Shown here piece by piece: positions 1 to 6,996 of a stretch of 8,789 nucleotides of DNA. Both the position numbers and the translations under genes were made by a program. The stretch is taken from NCBI GenBank assembly GCA_018712665.1, contig DVGP01000085.1, positions 1 through 8,789 of the forward strand, given 5' to 3'. The stretch's first letter is position 1, and each line of letters opens with the position of its first letter. Origin of the DNA: Candidatus Pelethomonas intestinigallinarum (lineage in GTDB: Bacteria; Bacillota; Clostridia; Oscillospirales; Oscillospiraceae). Under the pieces are notes generated by a model that worked only from the letters and a program-made list of their open reading frames with translations, made no database searches and was not told the DNA's origin.

Positions 1-1386
1 GCCATATCCGCCTTTCGGGCTTGTCACAGCAATATCGACATCTCCATCTTGAACGGAAACTCCGCAGTTGCTGTAGATGCCGCAATAATATTGATATAAA
101 TAATCATTATCCGTATCCGTCTCGCCGCCGGTGACCGTGATATGCAGCTGACAGTCATCGATCTCAACCGACACGGCATCTTTATCATATTCAAGGTAAT
201 TTGAGCAGATGCCCCTATAGCTGCTGGCAATGGTCAGCCTGCCTTCGCCTTCGATCGTAAGTTTACCCTGGCCATAGACGCCAAACGTCAGGGCATCGGC
301 GCTGTTGCTTTGGATGGTACTGTTCCCCTCCAGGACGATGGTCAGGTCCTCGTCGGAGTAAATGCCGCAGCTGTAGCTGTAGTAGGCGTATCCGCTGCTG
401 ATCTCAGCATTGTTCAGGGTCAGGGTGTTGTCCTCCGGGTCGTAGACCGCCGTGCCGCCGCCGCACGAGACGGTGTAATCCGCTGCCGTAAGAACGTCTA
501 CGCCGTTCACCACCACGCCGAAGGTCCGCAGGCCTTCTTTGGGGTCTCCGTTTTCGATCACCATCTCAGGGCCGGAGCAGGAGTAGATATTACCGTCGAT
601 GATGATCCCCTCGGTAGCAGAAGCTCCAAAAGACGCTTTGTTTTCAGAGACAGCGGTAACGGTGGAAGTACTGTCGATGGTCAGGGAGCCATCAGTAGCT
701 ATGCCGCAAAAAGAGCCGATTTCGCTGTAGGCGGTCACCGTGCTGCCGCTGATGGAAATGTCAGAGTATGACCTGATACCGCCCGAAGTGCCGGTTATGT
801 CCAACGTACTGTTAGAAATATTCAGATTGCCTTCGAGGTGGATGCCAAAAGAGCAGCCCTTGATGGTCAGCTTGGCAGAGGGATCCTCGCCGCGGATTGT
901 AAGGCTGCCATAGGACGTACCGATACCATAGAAGTTACCATAGAAGTTTGAATCACCGGTAATGGTATTTTCCCCTATCAGGACGATGGTCAGATCTCCC
1001 GTAAATTCAATATTGCCGTTGTAATGTGCCTCCGTGATCGTGGCGTTGTCCAGGGTCAGGGTGTTGTCCGCGGGGTCATACGCCGCCGTGCCGCTGCCGC
1101 ACTGCACGGTGTAGTCCGTCGCTTCCAGGATGTTCTCGCCGTTCACCCACAGCTGCTCCACCTGGGGTTCGGACACGGGGTCCTCGAACTCCGGCTGCTG
1201 CTCCTCACCGCCAGACTCACCGCTCTCCGCCACCATTTCAGGAAAAGCTTGCTCACCATCTGCCAGCCCAGTAATACTGTCCCCCTGGGTCACATAGTTA
1301 CTGGTATCCTGAGCGAAAGCCGCCGTTGGCAGCAGACTCAGCACAAGGCACAGGCTCAGCAATGTGGCAAAAATCCGTCTCCTCAT
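1..1386 (-). CDS. Secreted repetitive carbohydrate-binding/beta-solenoid-type protein, C-terminus beyond window
   Basis: The open frame runs 462 codons from ATG at 1386 to the window edge without a stop. The start is set by an AAAGGAGG ribosome site 8 nt upstream. Residues 1-25 form a signal peptide (MRRR, hydrophobic core, AFA cleavage site before Q26). An acidic Glu/Gly/Pro-rich linker follows (about 44-77). Two copies of a module then begin at about residues 79 and 291: VNG, DYTV-C-G-GTA-YDP-DNTLTL-NA, then short strands such as DLTIVL-GENTI, SLTI and KLTI typical of stacked beta-helix rungs. The pattern resembles uncharacterised Clostridia surface proteins annotated as carbohydrate-binding domain-containing (Cthe_2159-like). 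Assignment to that family, and any glycan ligand, is inference. An anchor (SLH or LPXTG) may lie beyond the window. The gene follows the response regulator on the same strand and has the putative operator at 1501-1520 upstream. Confidence 0.85.
   Translation of the reverse strand, partial: MRRRIFATLLSLCLVLSLLPTAAFAQDTSNYVTQGDSITGLADGEQAFPEMVAESGESGGEEQQPEFEDPVSEPQVEQLWVNGENILEATDYTVQCGSGTAAYDPADNTLTLDNATITEAHYNGNIEFTGDLTIVLIGENTITGDSNFYGNFYGIGTSYGSLTIRGEDPSAKLTIKGCSFGIHLEGNLNISNSTLDITGTSGGIRSYSDISISGSTVTAYSEIGSFCGIATDGSLTIDSTSTVTAVSENKASFGASATEGIIIDGNIYSCSGPEMVIENGDPKEGLRTFGVVVNGVDVLTAADYTVSCGGGTAVYDPEDNTLTLNNAEISSGYAYYSYSCGIYSDEDLTIVLEGNSTIQSNSADALTFGVYGQGKLTIEGEGRLTIASSYRGICSNYLEYDKDAVSVEIDDCQLHITVTGGETDTDNDYLYQYYCGIYSNCGVSVQDGDVDIAVTSPKGGYG
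415..477. repeat. Direct repeat copy 1 inside the secreted-protein gene
   Basis: These 63 bases match 1051-1113 at about 54 of 63 positions by eye, in the same orientation, 636 bases (exactly 212 codons) apart. They encode the DYTV-C-G-GTA-YDP-DNTLTL head of the repeated protein module. The even spacing points to a tandem duplication of the whole module. The copies could support in-frame recombination. Confidence 0.85.
1051..1113. repeat. Direct repeat copy 2 inside the secreted-protein gene
   Basis: Partner of 415-477. It encodes the head of the first (N-terminal) module of the secreted protein. Confidence 0.85.
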
Positions 1387-1490
1387 CTTCGTTTATCCTC
1401 CTTTGAATGGCTTCGTCCACCGCGCCCTCCGTGAAAGCGCCCGAGGGCCGTGCACCGCTTGACAGTCACAGTGTACCACAGGAAACATTT

Positions 1491-1530
1491 CAGGCGGCAA
1501 ACCTTACAGAAATGTAAAGCTTGCCGCCTG
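1491..1530 (-). terminator. 18-bp hairpin after the response regulator; possible terminator/attenuator overlapping an operator
   Basis: Three bases after the response-regulator stop codon, the minus-strand transcript can fold into one continuous hairpin. A perfect outer stem (CAGGCGGCAA with TTGCCGCCTG) continues into an inner stem (GCTTTACA with TGTAAGGT, two G-U wobbles) and closes on a UUUC tetraloop. The wobbles become C-A mismatches on the other strand, so the structure favours minus-strand RNA. What follows (AAATGTTTCC) is only a weak U-tract, so termination may be partial or regulated. It separates the two-component operon from the secreted-protein gene. Confidence 0.65.
1501..1519 (-). 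promoter_or_regulatory. Putative response-regulator operator upstream of the secreted-protein gene
   Basis: The plus strand reads ACCTTACAGAAATGTAAAG, an inverted repeat with core TTACA-GAAA-TGTAA. It matches the site at 6997-7015 in 17 of 19 bases and fits the published BceR-type pattern TNACA-N4-TGTAA for OmpR-family regulators. Downstream in the minus direction, TTYGCYG and TGTTTC sit at the same spacing as at the other copy. A poor -10 (TACACT, 1470-1475) follows without a good -35, as expected for an activated promoter. Regulation by the adjacent response regulator is inference. Confidence 0.65.
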
Positions 1531-1534
1531 GGCG

Positions 1535-2203
1535 TCAGATCTGTTCCAGGGTATAGCCGTCCCCCCGCTTGGAGGAGATCTCGATGCGGGACTCCTGGCT
1601 GTTGAGCTTCCGGCGCAGCCGGGAGATCAGCGTCCACAGGGCCCGGCTGTCGTCCTCCACATTGGTGTTCCAAACCTCCATCAAAACCTCCTGCTTGGAG
1701 ACAGTTTTCTCCGCGCTGCGAACCAGCAGAAGCAGCGCGGCAAATTCCTTCTGGGTCAGCTGCAGGTCCGTGTCCCCCAGGTAGCCGCAGCCGGAGAAAA
1801 CATCCAACCGCAGGCTGCCGTAACTGATATAGCGGCTCCTGGCCCGCTCCTGCCGCAGCCGTGCCTCGATCCGCGCGGCCAGCACCTCCAGGTCGTAGGG
1901 CTTGGCCAGGTAGTCGTCGCCTCCGGCCCGCAGGCCCTCCACTACATCCCGGCTCTCTCCCAGGGCGCTGAGAAACAAAATGGGGACGTGGTACTGCTCC
2001 TTCAGCTCCCGGCACAGCTCCACACCGTCGCCGTCGGGCAGCATAATGTCCAGCACCACCAGATCCACCGGGTGCCAGCGCAGGGCCTGGCGGCACTCCC
2101 GGGCGGTGGCGGCCTGGAGGATCTCATAGCCGTACATGGTCAGGGCCTCTGCGTTGATCTTCATGATGTGTGGGTTGTCCTCCACCAGGAGAATTGTACT
2201 CAT
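1535..2203 (-). CDS. OmpR/PhoB-family DNA-binding response regulator
   Basis: 222 residues, the usual length for the family. The receiver domain (about 1-118) shows the acidic pocket E8-D9, phospho-acceptor D52 in VVLDIMLPDGDG, switch residue S79 and K101 in the KPYD motif. The C-terminal winged-helix domain (about 125-222) has LTQKEF, the recognition-helix region around SRALWTLISRLRRKL and the final wing RGDGYTL. The start codon overlaps the kinase stop as ATGA (2200-2203), so the two are translationally coupled and almost certainly a cognate pair. Likely targets are the two TTACA-N4-TGTAA sites at 1501-1519 and 6997-7015. The BceR-like operator matches, but the kinase partner is not a BceS-type intramembrane sensor, so the symbol is left blank. 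Confidence 0.95.
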   Translation of the reverse strand: MSTILLVEDNPHIMKINAEALTMYGYEILQAATARECRQALRWHPVDLVVLDIMLPDGDGVELCRELKEQYHVPILFLSALGESRDVVEGLRAGGDDYLAKPYDLEVLAARIEARLRQERARSRYISYGSLRLDVFSGCGYLGDTDLQLTQKEFAALLLLVRSAEKTVSKQEVLMEVWNTNVEDDSRALWTLISRLRRKLNSQESRIEISSKRGDGYTLEQI

Positions 2204-4140
2204 GACTCCGCCTCCCTTTTCAGCACAGTAAACGCAAAAACCGTCCCCCCTGGGCCGGTGCGTTCCACCTTCAGGCTCCCGCCGTGGGCCTCCACCGCCT
2301 CCCGGCAGATGGCCAGCCCCAGGCCGCTGCCGCCATCGCCGCTGTAGCCTTTCTCAAAGATGTGCGGCAGCGTCTCCGGGTCGATGCCGCCCCCGGTGTC
2401 CTCCACCCGGAACACTACATATTCCCGGTGCTCCCGGTCTGAGGCGCGGATGGTAATGACACCGTTTCGGGTGTGGCGGTTGGCGTTGATCACCAGATTG
2501 ATCAAGATCTGCAGCAGCATCTCCCAGCTGCCGTATATATCCACACAGGCTCCACTGGAAATGTCCAGTCGGTTGCTGTTTTTCAGGCACATGGGGGTGC
2601 AGATGGCCCGGATGCTCTCCAGAAGCGGTCCCACCTCCACCGTGGCAAACTGGGTCTCGCTGGTCCGGCCGTAGGAGTACTCCATGAGCTTGGTCACCAT
2701 ATCCGACAGCCGCTGGGCCTCGCTGCGGATGACCTTCAGGTTCTCCGGCGTCTCGCTGCTGATGTGGCCGGTGGACATTTGCATCCCAGTGAGCTGGGCG
2801 TAGCCGGAGATGACGGTGAGAGGCGTCTTCAGCTCGTGGGCCACCTGGTGCAGGAAATCCAGATTCATGGCGTTCATGCGCTCCAGGAGCTCGCTGCGGC
2901 TGCGGCTCTCCGCCAGAGCCACCTCCTGCGCCCTGGCCTGCAGGCTGATCGACGCCGCGATGAGGAGGTCAAAGAGCAGCATTCCACCGGGCATGATCCC
3001 ATAGTGGCTGACCGCCGAGCTGTTGTTGACGTAGAGGGCCTCCAGCAAAATGGCCGAAATGATCACAGCCGCGCCGCCCACCGTCAGGGCGTCGGCGGTC
3101 TGGAAGGTCCTCTGCCGCAGATAATACCGCGCCACGCTCCAGACAAGGTAGGCCAGATAGGGCAACGCGCAGCTCCAGGCCGCGGTACACACCGTGACCA
3201 GCCAAAACGTGGGCAAAACGGCCATGAGCACCGCGGCAACCCCCATGGCCGCTGCGTGAAGGAGGGTGGGGAGCCTTTTCACCGCGGTGGGATACATGCT
3301 CCCCAGCAGCAGGAGCACCATCCCCGGCAGCAGCGCGGTCACAGCCATGAAGAGCCGGTAGGCGAGATACCAGGAGGTGTCCGGCGGCAAGGCGTGGATG
3401 ACCAGAAAGTTCTGGTCCCGGAGGGCCATCATCAGGCAGCAGACTGCAAGCAAAAGGAAAGCACCCCGCCGCTGCAGCGCGGCGCAGAGGAGGAAATACA
3501 GGAACAGAACCACCAGCCCGCCGCTGAGGCTCAGGGAGACCAGGTCGTTGCCCGCCTTGAACTCCTCTATGTTCTGGGGGGTGGACAGGTAGGTGGGCTG
3601 GATGAAGCCCCCGTCCCGGTGGACGAAGTTGGAAAACTGGTAGATGACCTCGATCTCCCCTGTCTCTCCGGAGTAGAGGGGGATGGTCATATAGCCGATC
3701 CGGGGCACGCTCTCGGCGGCGTTGTCCGCCACGGTGCCGAAGCCGGCGGCCTCCACGCCGTTGACAAAGACCCGGGTGCTGTAGTCGATGGAGTAGGAGC
3801 AGAGGGTGTAGTACCGCTCCGGCTGGGCCTTGATGATGAGGCGGTAGGTGCCGTACCGGGTCTCGCCCTCCCCCTCCGGCAGGCGGTCCGCCCCGCCGGA
3901 GGCGAAGTCCGCGGAGGTATACAGGGCGTTGGGGTAAAAATCCCAGCTGTTGTTTACATTGACCACAGTCTGGGACAAGTCCATCCCGGTGATGTCCAGT
4001 ACGCCATCCACCGGGTAGACCTCAGGGATATCGTCCGCCCGTCTGGTGAGGAACAACCGCGCGACTACCGCGACCAGCAGCACAATGACCACCGGTACCA
4101 GCCATTGCAGATGCCTGCCACGGGCCTTATCTTCCCGCAT
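2200..4140 (-). CDS. 7TMR-DISM-type sensor histidine kinase
   Basis: 646 residues; start ATG at 4140 with AAGGAGGTG upstream. An N-terminal membrane helix (about 13-31) is followed by an extracellular beta-rich domain (about 35-195). This contains NNSWDFYP, YGTYRLII, RVFVNGVE and QFSNFVHRDGG, the pattern of the jelly-roll 7TMR-DISM extracellular domain thought to bind sugars or related ligands. About seven membrane helices follow (roughly 203-222, 226-243, 258-280, 291-311, 313-338, 349-370, 383-400). The cytoplasmic HisKA has H435 in HELKTP. The HATPase has an N box NLVINANRH (548-556), G1 DTGGGI (581-586) and G2 GSGLGLAI. All catalytic residues are intact. It should phosphorylate the overlapping response regulator. 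The ligand cannot be read from sequence; a carbohydrate or cell-wall fragment is a guess from the domain family. Confidence 0.9.
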   Translation of the reverse strand: MREDKARGRHLQWLVPVVIVLLVAVVARLFLTRRADDIPEVYPVDGVLDITGMDLSQTVVNVNNSWDFYPNALYTSADFASGGADRLPEGEGETRYGTYRLIIKAQPERYYTLCSYSIDYSTRVFVNGVEAAGFGTVADNAAESVPRIGYMTIPLYSGETGEIEVIYQFSNFVHRDGGFIQPTYLSTPQNIEEFKAGNDLVSLSLSGGLVVLFLYFLLCAALQRRGAFLLLAVCCLMMALRDQNFLVIHALPPDTSWYLAYRLFMAVTALLPGMVLLLLGSMYPTAVKRLPTLLHAAAMGVAAVLMAVLPTFWLVTVCTAAWSCALPYLAYLVWSVARYYLRQRTFQTADALTVGGAAVIISAILLEALYVNNSSAVSHYGIMPGGMLLFDLLIAASISLQARAQEVALAESRSRSELLERMNAMNLDFLHQVAHELKTPLTVISGYAQLTGMQMSTGHISSETPENLKVIRSEAQRLSDMVTKLMEYSYGRTSETQFATVEVGPLLESIRAICTPMCLKNSNRLDISSGACVDIYGSWEMLLQILINLVINANRHTRNGVITIRASDREHREYVVFRVEDTGGGIDPETLPHIFEKGYSGDGGSGLGLAICREAVEAHGGSLKVERTGPGGTVFAFTVLKREAES

Positions 4141-4170
4141 CCCGCCCCACCTCCTTCGTGTTTTCCTCTC

Positions 4171-4199
4171 ATTATACCGCCTGGCCCCGGCCTTTTCAA
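4171..4199 (-). promoter_or_regulatory. Sigma-A promoter of the kinase/regulator operon
   Basis: On the minus strand, TTGAAA (4199-4194) and TATAAT (4176-4171) are separated by exactly 17 bases, about 30 nt before the kinase start. This near-consensus promoter suggests steady basal expression of the two-component system independent of the ABC operon. No TTACA-N4-TGTAA site lies in this gap, so autoregulation is not indicated. Confidence 0.8.
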
Positions 4200-4208
4200 C
4201 CGCCAGGC
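4179..4208. repeat. Inverted repeat overlapping the kinase promoter
   Basis: GCCTGGC (4179-4185) and GCCAGGC (4202-4208) form a 7-bp inverted repeat with a 16-nt gap that spans the -35 and spacer. It could be a weak end-of-operon hairpin for the ABC genes (no U-tract) or an operator for an unknown regulator. It may also be chance in GC-rich DNA. Confidence 0.35.
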
Positions 4209-4218
4209 CGGGAGAGGG

Positions 4219-5295
4219 CTAGAGGAACAGCCTAACGCCGCCGCCCTCCCGGACGATGTCGGTGCAGACCGCCCGAAGCATAGCCAGAGAGAGGTCGTCC
4301 CCGCCCTGCCCCTCCAGAGAGAAATCCTGGTCCGCGGCGGCGTAGACCGACAGAGTGCTGTCCTTCATACTGTACGCCACGGTCACGTCGATGGCAATCC
4401 GCTCCCCCTTCATCTGGGGAAGCATGATGTTGACCAGCAGCTCCTCCAGCACCAGCTGCACCCGGTAGATCTGCTTCTCCGAGGCAAACTGCCGCCGGCA
4501 GAACTCCACCACAGCGCCGTTGAGGCCGTAAATGTCGAAATTCCGGTCCGTGATGGTTCGCTGGAAGGTCTTCAGGCGGTTGATAAAGGCCCTTGTCCGC
4601 TCCCGCTTGGGGGAGTCGAAGATCTGAGCTGGGGGTCCCATCTCGTAGATCCCCTTCTCATCCATGTAGATCACCTGGGAGCTGACGGCCTTGGCGAAGC
4701 TCATCTCATGGGTGACGATAACGCAGGTCATCCCCCGGTTCACCAGCCGGCGGATGACCGCCAGCACCTCGTCCACCATGGTGGGGTCCAGGGCAGAGGT
4801 GGGCTCGTCAAAGAGGATGATCTCCGGCTTCATTGCCACGCACCGGGCAATGGCGGCCCGCTGCTTCTGGCCTCCGGAGAGCTGGGAGGGCATATAGTCC
4901 GCCCGCTCCGCCATACCCACCTGGGTCAGGCACTCCATGGCCAGGTGGATGGCATCCTCTTTGGACAGGCCCTGGAGCTGCATGGGGGCCATCATCACGT
5001 TCTCCAGCACCGTCTTATGGGAAAACAGGTTGAAGGTCTGGTACACCATGCCCATCTTCCGGCGGATCTGGTCCAGAGGAGCGCCCTTGGCGGTGATCTC
5101 CTGGCCGTCGATAAATACTCTCCCCCCAGTGGGCTGCTCCAGCAGATTGATGCAGCGCAGGAATGTGCTCTTTCCGCAGCCGGAGGGCCCAATGACAGAG
5201 ATACAGTCCCCTTTTTCAATGTCTACATTGATGTCCTGAAATACAAGATTGCTGCCGAAGCTCTTGGAAAGGCCCTCGATATGAATTACAGGCAT
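4219..5295 (-). CDS. Polar amino acid-type ABC transporter ATPase with C-terminal RsbW/HATPase-like domain
   Basis: 358 residues from ATG at 5295, which overlaps the permease stop as TGATG; longer upstream readings would run into the permease gene. Residues 1-240 are a complete GlnQ/HisP-type ATPase: Walker A GPSGCGKST (36-44), Q-loop Q86, signature LSGGQKQR (139-146), Walker B LFDEP (161-165), H-loop H196. GlnQ-type proteins normally end near residue 245. This one continues with about 115 residues (about 244-358) resembling the anti-sigma/HATPase_c_2 fold: FDIYGLNGAVVEF, then RVQLVLEELLVN with the E-x-x-x-N box (E285, N289), beta strands, and a terminal LSLAMLRAVCTDIV helix. The glycine motifs are degraded (ADQDF for DxGxxF, DLSL for GLGL), so nucleotide binding there is doubtful. 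A regulatory or sensory role is inference. Confidence 0.9.
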   Translation of the reverse strand: MPVIHIEGLSKSFGSNLVFQDINVDIEKGDCISVIGPSGCGKSTFLRCINLLEQPTGGRVFIDGQEITAKGAPLDQIRRKMGMVYQTFNLFSHKTVLENVMMAPMQLQGLSKEDAIHLAMECLTQVGMAERADYMPSQLSGGQKQRAAIARCVAMKPEIILFDEPTSALDPTMVDEVLAVIRRLVNRGMTCVIVTHEMSFAKAVSSQVIYMDEKGIYEMGPPAQIFDSPKRERTRAFINRLKTFQRTITDRNFDIYGLNGAVVEFCRRQFASEKQIYRVQLVLEELLVNIMLPQMKGERIAIDVTVAYSMKDSTLSVYAAADQDFSLEGQGGDDLSLAMLRAVCTDIVREGGGVRLFL

Positions 5296-5987
5296 CAGGC
5301 TGCCTCCTTCCGATACAGATGCTTGTTCCGGTCCGCCAGACCCAGCATGCGGTTGGCAATAAAGCCCAGCAGAAGGTAGACCACCGAGGTGATCACCAGA
5401 GAGATGATGGGGTCCATGGTGCGGGAGGTGATCACGGTGACCGCCCGGGTCATGTCCTGCACCGCCAAGAGGCTCACCACGGAGGTGTCCTGCATGGTCA
5501 GCACAAACTGGGTCTTGTACAAAGGCATGACCTGGTGGCGGGCCTGAGGAAACACGACCTGGAAAAACGCCTGCCACTTGGAGTAACCCAGGGTCCGGGC
5601 TGCCTCAATCTCCCCCACAGCCACAGAGTCCACCGCCGAACGGAACATCTCCGACAGGTGGGACGCGCATTTTAGGGTGAAGGTGATGACGGAGATCGCC
5701 TCGGCGCTGAAGCTGGTGTCCGCCAGGATCAGATAGGCGAAGATCATCAGCAGCACCAGGGGCGGCAGCTTCACCATCAGGGCGGTGACGCCGTTGCTGA
5801 TTCCCCGGACCACCTTGTTCCGGCTCCCCTTTCCGGCGCAGAACACCATGCCCAGGATGGTCCCCAGAGCAAAGGAGGAGATAGTCAGCAGCAGCGTGAC
5901 CCACAGGCCGGACAGGATCAGCTGGTACCGGTCCTCGTAGATCAGGTTCATGTAAATGGATCTCTGCAAGTATTCGATCAATGCCAT
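5295..5987 (-). CDS. Polar amino acid-type ABC transporter permease
   Basis: 230 residues, a normal length for HisM/GlnP-type permeases. The start at 5987 follows GGAGGG about 8 nt upstream. Hydrophobic segments lie at about 23-50, 66-90, 96-106, 165-178 and 194-212. The cytoplasmic EAA loop (GEIEAARTLGYSKWQAFFQVVFPQA, about 125-149) contacts the ATPase. The N-terminal part has the LSGLWVTLLLTISSFALGTILG pattern of the family. It lies 19 nt after the binding-protein stop and overlaps the ATPase start by one base, so the three genes form one operon. Only one permease is present, so a homodimer is expected. Confidence 0.93.
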   Translation of the reverse strand: MALIEYLQRSIYMNLIYEDRYQLILSGLWVTLLLTISSFALGTILGMVFCAGKGSRNKVVRGISNGVTALMVKLPPLVLLMIFAYLILADTSFSAEAISVITFTLKCASHLSEMFRSAVDSVAVGEIEAARTLGYSKWQAFFQVVFPQARHQVMPLYKTQFVLTMQDTSVVSLLAVQDMTRAVTVITSRTMDPIISLVITSVVYLLLGFIANRMLGLADRNKHLYRKEAA

Positions 5988-6006
5988 AACGCTCTTCCCT
6001 CCTGTC

Positions 6007-6819
6007 TTATGTCTCGCTCTGGGTCACCAGCACCAGATCCAGGTCAAAATAGCTATCTGAGTGCAGGCATGTTCCCATAGCCTCCACCTCTCCGGCGTAG
6101 TATTGGGAGATGGCATACACGAAGACGTCCACTTCCCCATTGGCGATGGCCAGAGAGCAGGCGTCCCAGCTGCTGTCGAACCACTCGATGGTATAGCCGT
6201 ATTCCGCGGCAAAATGTTTGATAAACTCAATGTCTACGCCCTGGGGCTCCTCCGTGACAAAGTCGTAATAGGTGTAGGGGTAGCCGCTGCCGCCGGTGTT
6301 GATGGCCACTCGCAGCACCTCCCCATCCTTCACCTGGGGGATGTCCGTATTGGGGACGAACTCCTCGGCGTTGGCCCGCTCCACCAGATCCGCATAGGTC
6401 TCGCTGGCCTTGAAGTTGGGGATATATCCGTTCATCTGGTCCCTGACGTCCCGGCGGGCGTTGGTGATATAGGCCACCAGGGAGTCCTCTCCGATGGGTT
6501 CATCCTGGATCACGAGGTCCGAATACTCCGCCACCATGCTGTAGCCGTACAGGGCGTCCACAGCAATGGCGTCCACATAGCCGAAGCGCAGAGCCATGAT
6601 GCAATCCCCAATGCTGTCATAGAGGTAGAGGTTGGGGATGCGCACCTGCTCGGAGAGGTAGTAGTCCGAGCTCCAGGCCAGAGGCGTGCCGATCCGCCAC
6701 GACTGCCAGTCCTCTATGTCCAGTTCCCTTTCGGCTCCTCTGCCGCCGCAGCCGGTGAGCACCCCCCCTGCCGCCAGCAGGCAGAGCAGCCAGAATACCA
6801 TTCGCTTTCTTCCGCGCAT
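6007..6819 (-). CDS. ABC transporter substrate-binding lipoprotein with lobe II-lobe I order
   Basis: 270 residues from ATG at 6819, preceded by GGAGG 4 nt away. This start gives a proper lipoprotein signal (MRGRKR, hydrophobic core, lipobox LTGC with C24), whereas longer frames do not. Residues about 41-150 resemble SBP lobe II (RIGTPLAWS, LYDSIGDCIMALRFGYVDAIAVD). Residues about 166-265 resemble lobe I (VLRVAINTGGSGYPYTYYD, GVDIEFIKHFAAEYGYTIEW, AIANGEVDVFVYAIS, DSYFDLDLVLV). A standard polar amino acid SBP starts with lobe I and returns to it, so this is a permuted arrangement or the middle of a tandem SBP seen in Clostridia. The T-x-E-R arginine that normally grips the ligand carboxylate after lobe I is replaced by SQYYAGEVE. 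The ligand is therefore uncertain. First gene of the operon. Confidence 0.88.
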   Translation of the reverse strand: MRGRKRMVFWLLCLLAAGGVLTGCGGRGAERELDIEDWQSWRIGTPLAWSSDYYLSEQVRIPNLYLYDSIGDCIMALRFGYVDAIAVDALYGYSMVAEYSDLVIQDEPIGEDSLVAYITNARRDVRDQMNGYIPNFKASETYADLVERANAEEFVPNTDIPQVKDGEVLRVAINTGGSGYPYTYYDFVTEEPQGVDIEFIKHFAAEYGYTIEWFDSSWDACSLAIANGEVDVFVYAISQYYAGEVEAMGTCLHSDSYFDLDLVLVTQSET

Positions 6820-6966
6820 ACTTCCTCCGTTTCCTTCTCCCCGGCTCCCCGGATGATTACTTCTCAAATGCCGGGCGCGCCGCCAATTCTTAGCTTCTCC
6901 GCGCCTGTCAATCGGCACAGCCTTTGAGGACGCCAGCAAACAGGAGCCAATCGGCCTGTTACAATA

Positions 6967-6977
6967 ATTTTACTATA
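6967..6977 (-). promoter_or_regulatory. Probable -10 region of the ABC operon promoter
   Basis: The minus strand reads TATAGT (6977-6972) overlapping TAAAAT (6972-6967), both good -10 candidates. No consensus -35 is found at 17 bases; the place is taken by the end of the putative operator (AGGTTC). This fits a class-II-activated promoter. It would leave a leader of about 140 nt before the binding-protein start. Confidence 0.45.
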
Positions 6978-6996
6978 GAAACAACCGAAACAGCGA

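Noticed and set aside
1459..1487. TTGACA on the plus strand as a possible divergent promoter
   Set aside because: There is no -10 at 16-18 bases and no plus-strand gene follows.
2473..5379. Very long plus-strand open frame (968 codons) antisense to the kinase and ATPase genes
   Set aside because: The minus-strand genes in this stretch have complete domain motifs and ribosome sites. The antisense frame is Gly/His/Arg-rich, shows no known domain and has no ribosome site; it is a by-product of GC-rich codon use.
5296..5577. Upstream in-frame extension of the ATPase gene
   Set aside because: It lies wholly inside the permease gene and encodes low-complexity sequence. The start at 5295 overlaps the permease stop as TGATG and begins exactly at the family N-terminus.
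6820..6939. N-terminal extension of the binding lipoprotein to 6939
   Set aside because: It would bury the lipoprotein signal behind 40 charged residues. The start at 6819 has its own GGAGG and gives a canonical lipobox.
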